A stretch of DNA of 64,000 bases from contig NZ_VCQU01000002.1 of assembly GCF_012932915.1 (NCBI RefSeq), forward strand, positions 248,001 through 312,000, read 5' to 3'. The translations under genes and the position numbers were made by a program. Positions within the stretch are counted from its first letter, which is position 1. Every line of letters begins with the position of its first letter. This document shows positions 61,169-64,000 of this stretch, piece after piece. The notes beneath the pieces were generated by a model. It did no database searches. It was not told where the DNA came from and worked only from the letters and a program-made list of their open reading frames with translations. The DNA is from Antrihabitans stalactiti. GTDB taxonomy: Bacteria > Actinomycetota > Actinomycetes > Mycobacteriales > Mycobacteriaceae.

Positions 61169-61633
61169 TTATGGTTTCGGCGCGTAGCGCGCTCGGTTGC
61201 GAGCTGTGTTCTCTTCGCTGCGGATCATCCGTTCCAGCCGCTTCTCGTCCCAACGGCGCTGGCGTCTCGGTCCGGCCTGAAGGCGTTTGGCAACGAACGC
61301 CTGCAACGGCGTCGGTCCGGGCGCGAACTCGGCGTCAGGCGCGACCGCTGCCAGCTCTTCGACGGCGCGCGCAGTGCGCTCCTCGATCTCGGGACTACGC
61401 CATTTGAAGCCGTCTTCGAAGAGCTTTCTTACGTCTTTGCGCAGCTCTACGAGTGCCGGTCGGTACGGACCAAGCGGGGCCTCGCTCAGAAGTTCCCACT
61501 GCAGCGCGCTCGGGCCGCGCTTGCTGCTCGTGACGAACGCCAGAATTCGCAACGGGTGACCTTGCGGCAGTTGTTTCGGTATCGGCTCAGCGAGAAAGTC
61601 TCCGGTGTCGTAGTTGCTGTTCGCGCTGATCAT
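61169..61633 (-). CDS. Element-encoded hypothetical protein, 154 residues
   Basis: Begins MISANSNYDTGDFLAEPIPKQ. The C-terminal 45 residues are strongly basic (FVAKRLQAGPRRQRRWDEKRLERMIRSEENTARNRARY), which suggests nucleic-acid contact. No family is recognised. It is the first gene of a leftward pair, with a plausible promoter TTGACA-N17-CATTCT at 61697-61669 and two 17-base repeats just upstream. Confidence 0.58.
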   Translation of the reverse strand: MISANSNYDTGDFLAEPIPKQLPQGHPLRILAFVTSSKRGPSALQWELLSEAPLGPYRPALVELRKDVRKLFEDGFKWRSPEIEERTARAVEELAAVAPDAEFAPGPTPLQAFVAKRLQAGPRRQRRWDEKRLERMIRSEENTARNRARYAPKP

Positions 61634-61668
61634 GATCGTGATCGTAGAGCCATTTTTGCGCCCGCGCG

Positions 61669-61697
61669 AGAATGGATTACTCCGCGTGTGTTGTCAA
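61669..61697 (-). promoter_or_regulatory. Leftward promoter of the element
   Basis: TTGACA (61697-61692), 17-base spacer, CATTCT (61674-61669) on the minus strand, about 36 bases before the ATG at 61633. The -35 matches the bacterial consensus exactly. The 61707-61748 repeats lie immediately upstream. Confidence 0.5.
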
Positions 61698-61706
61698 GCC
61701 CAACCG

Positions 61707-61748
61707 TTAATTGCTAATTGACAGACCGGCCTTAATTGCTAATTGACA
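61707..61748. repeat. Two 17-base direct repeats in the element control region
   Basis: TTAATTGCTAATTGACA occurs at 61707-61723 and 61732-61748, period 25 bases, in otherwise GC-rich DNA. Each copy ends in TTGACA on the plus strand. Further TTGTCA motifs flank them at 61691 and 61757. The repeats sit between leftward and rightward transcription units and probably bind an element regulator, or act as iterons. Confidence 0.65.
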
Positions 61749-61928
61749 AACACGCGTTGTCATATGCTCCTGAGCTGCAGTTATGTTGCAAACGAGCTCC
61801 AAATAATCGCCATTGTTCGGTGCGGAAACGCTTCCGCTCCGACAGGTGGAAAGCGCAGGGTCTTCGTTTAGCACAAGTGTAATATAGTCTTGTGGGCTTC
61901 TGCGCCCCAGGAAAGCGAGACCTTCCGA

Positions 61929-62543
61929 ATGAAAGAAGAAACTACTGACGCGCGTTGGATCGCGCTTAAAGCCGGATTGCACGCCGCGATCGGCGAGGCA
62001 TACCTGCCGTTCTGCTTGGAAAATAAGTGCGGCTACAGCGACTACAGCGAGGACTGGACCGCCGAACATCAGGCAGCGTGGGACGCCGAAATGGATCGGA
62101 TCACCGCACGGTGGAAAGAGTTCGAGCAAGGCGAGCTGAGCGAAACCGAGTGGAGACGCGAAACGCTCTGTTCGGCTTTCAGCCTCGACCCCTTGCACGA
62201 AGAAAGTTGGCCTGCTGACACCGCGCAGATCTGGGACCAGGTGCGCCACAGCGTCCAGCACAACTGGGACGTGGAGCGCGCGAACTTCCGAGACCGACTC
62301 GTAGGCAAGCCGACGGTGCGGCAGCTCGTGGAGAAGCTCGTCGCCGGGGAGATGACCACCGAGCAAGTAGCTGCTGCACTGAGCCAGAAAAAGTTCCGAG
62401 TCGCGGTACGCGGTCCGGCAGACGAGAACGACGCTCGCGCGTACGACGACGACTCGTTCGCCGTAGTAGGCCACGCCTATAACATGGGGCGTCTCACCGA
62501 CGAGCAGTACGACCGGCTAGGTGCTGCGTTCGGCGCTGGCTGA
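61929..62543 (+). CDS. Element-encoded acidic hypothetical protein, 204 residues
   Basis: Begins MKEETTDARWIALKAGLHAAIGEAY. The N-terminal two thirds are rich in Glu, Asp and Trp (YSDYSEDWTAEHQAAWDAEMDRITARWKEFEQGELSETEW) and the predicted charge is clearly negative. A short helix KPTVRQLVEKLVAGEMTTEQVAAAL follows. A TATAGT at 61883-61888 is a possible -10. A TTG at 61890 could be a longer start. Small acidic proteins of mobile elements are sometimes anti-defence or DNA-mimic proteins, but no such family matches. Function unknown. Confidence 0.6.
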   Translation: MKEETTDARWIALKAGLHAAIGEAYLPFCLENKCGYSDYSEDWTAEHQAAWDAEMDRITARWKEFEQGELSETEWRRETLCSAFSLDPLHEESWPADTAQIWDQVRHSVQHNWDVERANFRDRLVGKPTVRQLVEKLVAGEMTTEQVAAALSQKKFRVAVRGPADENDARAYDDDSFAVVGHAYNMGRLTDEQYDRLGAAFGAG

Positions 62544-62694
62544 CTGTACAGCCGAGTGGTGCTGCGCGAGTGTGGGATTCGGTCCCTGATTAGCACAACG
62601 GTGCTTTTTGATCTCCGTGGTTCACTTTGCCTGCCGGAAGCCTTCGCCGTAATAGTCTCCGAAGTCTGACCGCGCTGCCCTGAGCGGCCCAGCT

Positions 62695-63228
62695 CTACGC
62701 CAACCGAAGCTCCCTGTCCTCCGCGAACGTTCGCTCCAGCCGCAGCCGACTGCGCTCGTGCGCAAGGTCGCTCGACCACTGCCTGCGGACCGCAAGGCGC
62801 GCACTGAGTTCGAAGACCTGCACAACGTCGGCCTCGGTGGCGATCGTCGGATGCACTACCACTGTCTGCAAAACGTCATCGTCATCGCGATCGAACAGAG
62901 CCACGGCCCACATGTCCCGCATCGACGTAGGCAAAGCCGATGACATGTCGTGTGTTTGCCTGTGCAGGCGCAGCTTCGCCAGTGCCCAGCTCAACTCGGG
63001 TCTGCTCCATCTGCTGCGCGTGCTGGACGCCAGCTCGCCTGTGGCTGCGTACCGCAGGGTGGTTGTTGTGAAGGGCACGCCCTCGACTGTGGCCGGGTAG
63101 CGCCTGGTGCGAGCCGGGCGCTGTGCTGCTGGTGCCAGGTGCTGCACCCCCAGATACATTGCGCTGTCACGTTTTAGCGCAAGCGTATTCAGCTCGGTCT
63201 TAGTACCGTCCGGCTCAGTGATCCACAT
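62695..63228 (-). CDS. Element-encoded hypothetical protein, 177 residues
   Basis: Begins MWITEPDGTKTELNTLALKRDSAMYLGVQHLAP with GGAAGGGAAT just before the ATG. The middle contains SMRDMWAVALFDRDDDDVLQTVVVHPTIATEADVVQVFELSARLAV, and the end is charged (HERSRLRLERTFAEDRELRLA). No known domain, signal peptide or membrane segment. It is divergent from the small gene before the recombinase. Beyond its stop, another frame continues with text RSDFGDYYGEGFRQAK, so a 3' frameshift cannot be excluded. Confidence 0.58.
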   Translation of the reverse strand: MWITEPDGTKTELNTLALKRDSAMYLGVQHLAPAAQRPARTRRYPATVEGVPFTTTTLRYAATGELASSTRSRWSRPELSWALAKLRLHRQTHDMSSALPTSMRDMWAVALFDRDDDDVLQTVVVHPTIATEADVVQVFELSARLAVRRQWSSDLAHERSRLRLERTFAEDRELRLA

Positions 63229-63284
63229 ATTCCCTTCCTACCGTGGCCCTCGCATTCGGCGGTAAGGGTGGGACAATCGAGAGC

Positions 63285-63512
63285 ATGTTGGACACGCTCG
63301 ATGACGCATTCAGAGGGCTTACGCCTGCAGAGCGAGTGTCTGCGGCTCGTGAGATCGCCGAGCGGTTCTCTGTGGTGCTGGCGAGTATCGAGCGGGGCGA
63401 GATCGGAGCCTCGCCTACCGAAGTCGCCCGTATGGAGGGTGCGGTAGCCGTGCTCGAAGCACTCGGAAGTCCGCAAATTCGTAACAGTGTGGACCGTCAG
63501 TGTTACACTTGA
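63285..63512 (+). CDS. Small helical protein upstream of the recombinase (possible accessory factor)
   Basis: 75 residues from the ATG at 63285 (a GTG at 63243 would add 14). Helical text: LDDAFRGLTPAERVSAAREIAERFSVVLASIERGEIGASPTEVARMEGAVAVLEALG. It ends only three bases before the recombinase ATG, so the two are co-expressed. Near its end GTAACA (63481) and TGTTAC (63501) form an inverted repeat that might serve as an operator. The position suits a regulator or directionality factor, but no motif proves it. Confidence 0.6.
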   Translation: MLDTLDDAFRGLTPAERVSAAREIAERFSVVLASIERGEIGASPTEVARMEGAVAVLEALGSPQIRNSVDRQCYT

Positions 63513-63515
63513 GCC

Positions 63516-64000
63516 ATGCCCGCTACCGATTCCCAAGCTCCCGCAGTCCCCGGTCGGCGTCGCCGTAGTCGCGCAACCGCACCCGCGAACACCTGCGTTG
63601 CCTACACGCGCGTCAGTACCGACGAGCAGGTCGAGTCGGGCGCGGGCCTTGCGGCGCAGCGGGCTGCTATCCAAGCCGAGGCAGACCGCCGAGGTTGGAC
63701 GATCGTTGCTTGGCACACCGATGAGGGTGTCAGCGGTGGCGTAGCTCCCGCGCGCCGTACCGGCCTGTCTGCCGCTCTGGCCGCTGTATGCAACCGTGAG
63801 GCGGCGATGCTGGTCGCGGCCAAGCTGGACCGTGTGAGCCGGTCTGTCGCCGATATGGGCCGTTTGCTGGTCGAAGCCGAGCGCAAGAGCTGGCACTTCG
63901 TCACCTGCGACATGGCGGTCGACATGAGCACGCCGCAGGGTCGCGCTGCCGCGCACATGATGGTGGTCTTCTCAGAGTTGGAGCGCGGACTGATCTCGCA
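63516..64000 (+). CDS. Serine recombinase (resolvase/integrase family), 3' end outside window
   Basis: 161 codons are visible. After a basic 25-residue leader comes the resolvase catalytic domain: VAYTRVSTDEQVESGAGLAAQRAAI with the nucleophilic Ser at residue 34, DEGVSGGVAPARRTGLSAAL, VAAKLDRVSRSVADMGRLL with the catalytic Arg, and MMVVFSELERGLIS at the edge. Whether it is a small resolvase or a large integrase with zinc and coiled-coil domains depends on the missing part. It is the best candidate for the enzyme that inserted the element into glnA1. Confidence 0.9.
   Translation, partial: MPATDSQAPAVPGRRRRSRATAPANTCVAYTRVSTDEQVESGAGLAAQRAAIQAEADRRGWTIVAWHTDEGVSGGVAPARRTGLSAALAAVCNREAAMLVAAKLDRVSRSVADMGRLLVEAERKSWHFVTCDMAVDMSTPQGRAAAHMMVVFSELERGLIS

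Larger units (their letters stand above)
60178..64000. mobile_element. Left part of an integrated element with serine recombinase
   Basis: Begins at the break in glnA1 and runs off the right edge. It carries two leftward genes (60334-61633), one rightward gene (61929-62543), a leftward gene (62695-63228) and a rightward pair ending in a serine recombinase (63285-64000+). None of the cargo proteins belongs to core families I recognise, and an AT-rich control region with direct repeats lies at 61634-61928. No phage structural, conjugation or tRNA genes are visible in this part. It could be a satellite, a small integrative element or the edge of a prophage. Confidence 0.7.

Noticed and set aside
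62622-62825. 67-codon minus-strand frame overlapping the 177-residue element gene
   Set aside because: Arg/Ser-rich start is a shadow; only its last 16 residues look protein-like, perhaps a frameshifted tail, not enough for a gene.
60178-64000. Classical prophage
   Set aside because: No capsid, tail, terminase or lysis gene in the visible 3.8 kb; the element is cut by the window, so its type stays open.

Overview
The window is GC-rich, densely coding DNA from a mycolic-acid-producing actinomycete, most likely a Nocardiaceae/Rhodococcus-type genome. The main reason is gene content known from Mycobacterium tuberculosis: glnA2-glnE, panB beside a CaeA/Hip1-type lipoprotein hydrolase, the CYTH-CHAD protein, the cobC / Nif3-like / zinc-ribbon / RNase H-phosphatase operon (Rv2231c-Rv2228c order), ptpA / SURF1 / cobD (Rv2234-Rv2236c), divergent aldR/ald, a 13E12-type (DUF222-HNH) gene and an LpqH-like lipoprotein. 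These blocks are present but rearranged, with other genes between them. No tRNA, rRNA operon or CRISPR array was seen. The one clear structural RNA is RNase P RNA (rnpB).

Layout. 1-9 kb: HxlR regulator and divergent MFS exporter around a palindromic operator, an acetoacetate-decarboxylase-like/SDR pair, a diguanylate cyclase, a P-loop kinase/GlxA-type regulator pair, an MBL hydrolase, a tandem HD-GYP/LuxR protein and an NTF2-like protein. 9-15 kb: aldR/ald-cobD, SURF1, ptpA, and a TetR regulator with an acyl-CoA dehydrogenase whose two promoters carry the same palindromic operator. 15-19.5 kb: a mosaic accessory zone with a 42-residue peptide gene, a secreted Gly-rich protein, a deleted 13E12 copy, a duplicated scrap of the acyl-CoA dehydrogenase 3' end, a probable copper-responsive DUF6153-DUF305 operon, and a full 13E12 gene. 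19.5-31 kb: methyltransferase, HAD phosphatase, gabT, a K+-channel/RCK protein, a large Orn/Lys/Arg decarboxylase and the cobC-to-RNase H operon. 31-44 kb: a channel-like membrane protein, hydrolases, rnpB, lipoproteins, an RNB ribonuclease, a CHAD protein, pip, panB, CsbD, a COMT-like methyltransferase and CaeA. 44-59.6 kb: glnA2, glnE, two tandem EEP-family proteins, a ParA-type ATPase translationally coupled to a CYTH-CHAD protein, a VOC-M20 fusion, a DUF2334/glycosyltransferase pair, a DMT permease, a class II aldolase and two unknown genes.

Right end. At 60148-60177 (minus strand) lies a tiny 3' remnant that reads YEFELYYDV-stop, the conserved end of glutamine synthetase GlnA1, followed by a strong terminator. 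From about 60178 the sequence becomes unrelated small genes of unknown function plus a serine recombinase that runs off the window. I read this as an integrated element whose left attachment junction lies inside the 3' end of glnA1.

How the genes relate. Nitrogen metabolism is well represented (glnA2, glnE, the glnA1 remnant, ald/aldR, gabT, amino-acid decarboxylase). Several promoters look leaderless with their operator inside the -35/-10 spacer or against the -10 (aldR, tetR, the acyl-CoA dehydrogenase, DUF6153). The most interesting leads are the glnA1-targeted element, the ParA/CYTH-CHAD pair (possible polyphosphate-granule positioning), the VOC-M20 fusion, the CsoR-box copper module, and the 42-residue peptide with its own RBS and terminator.
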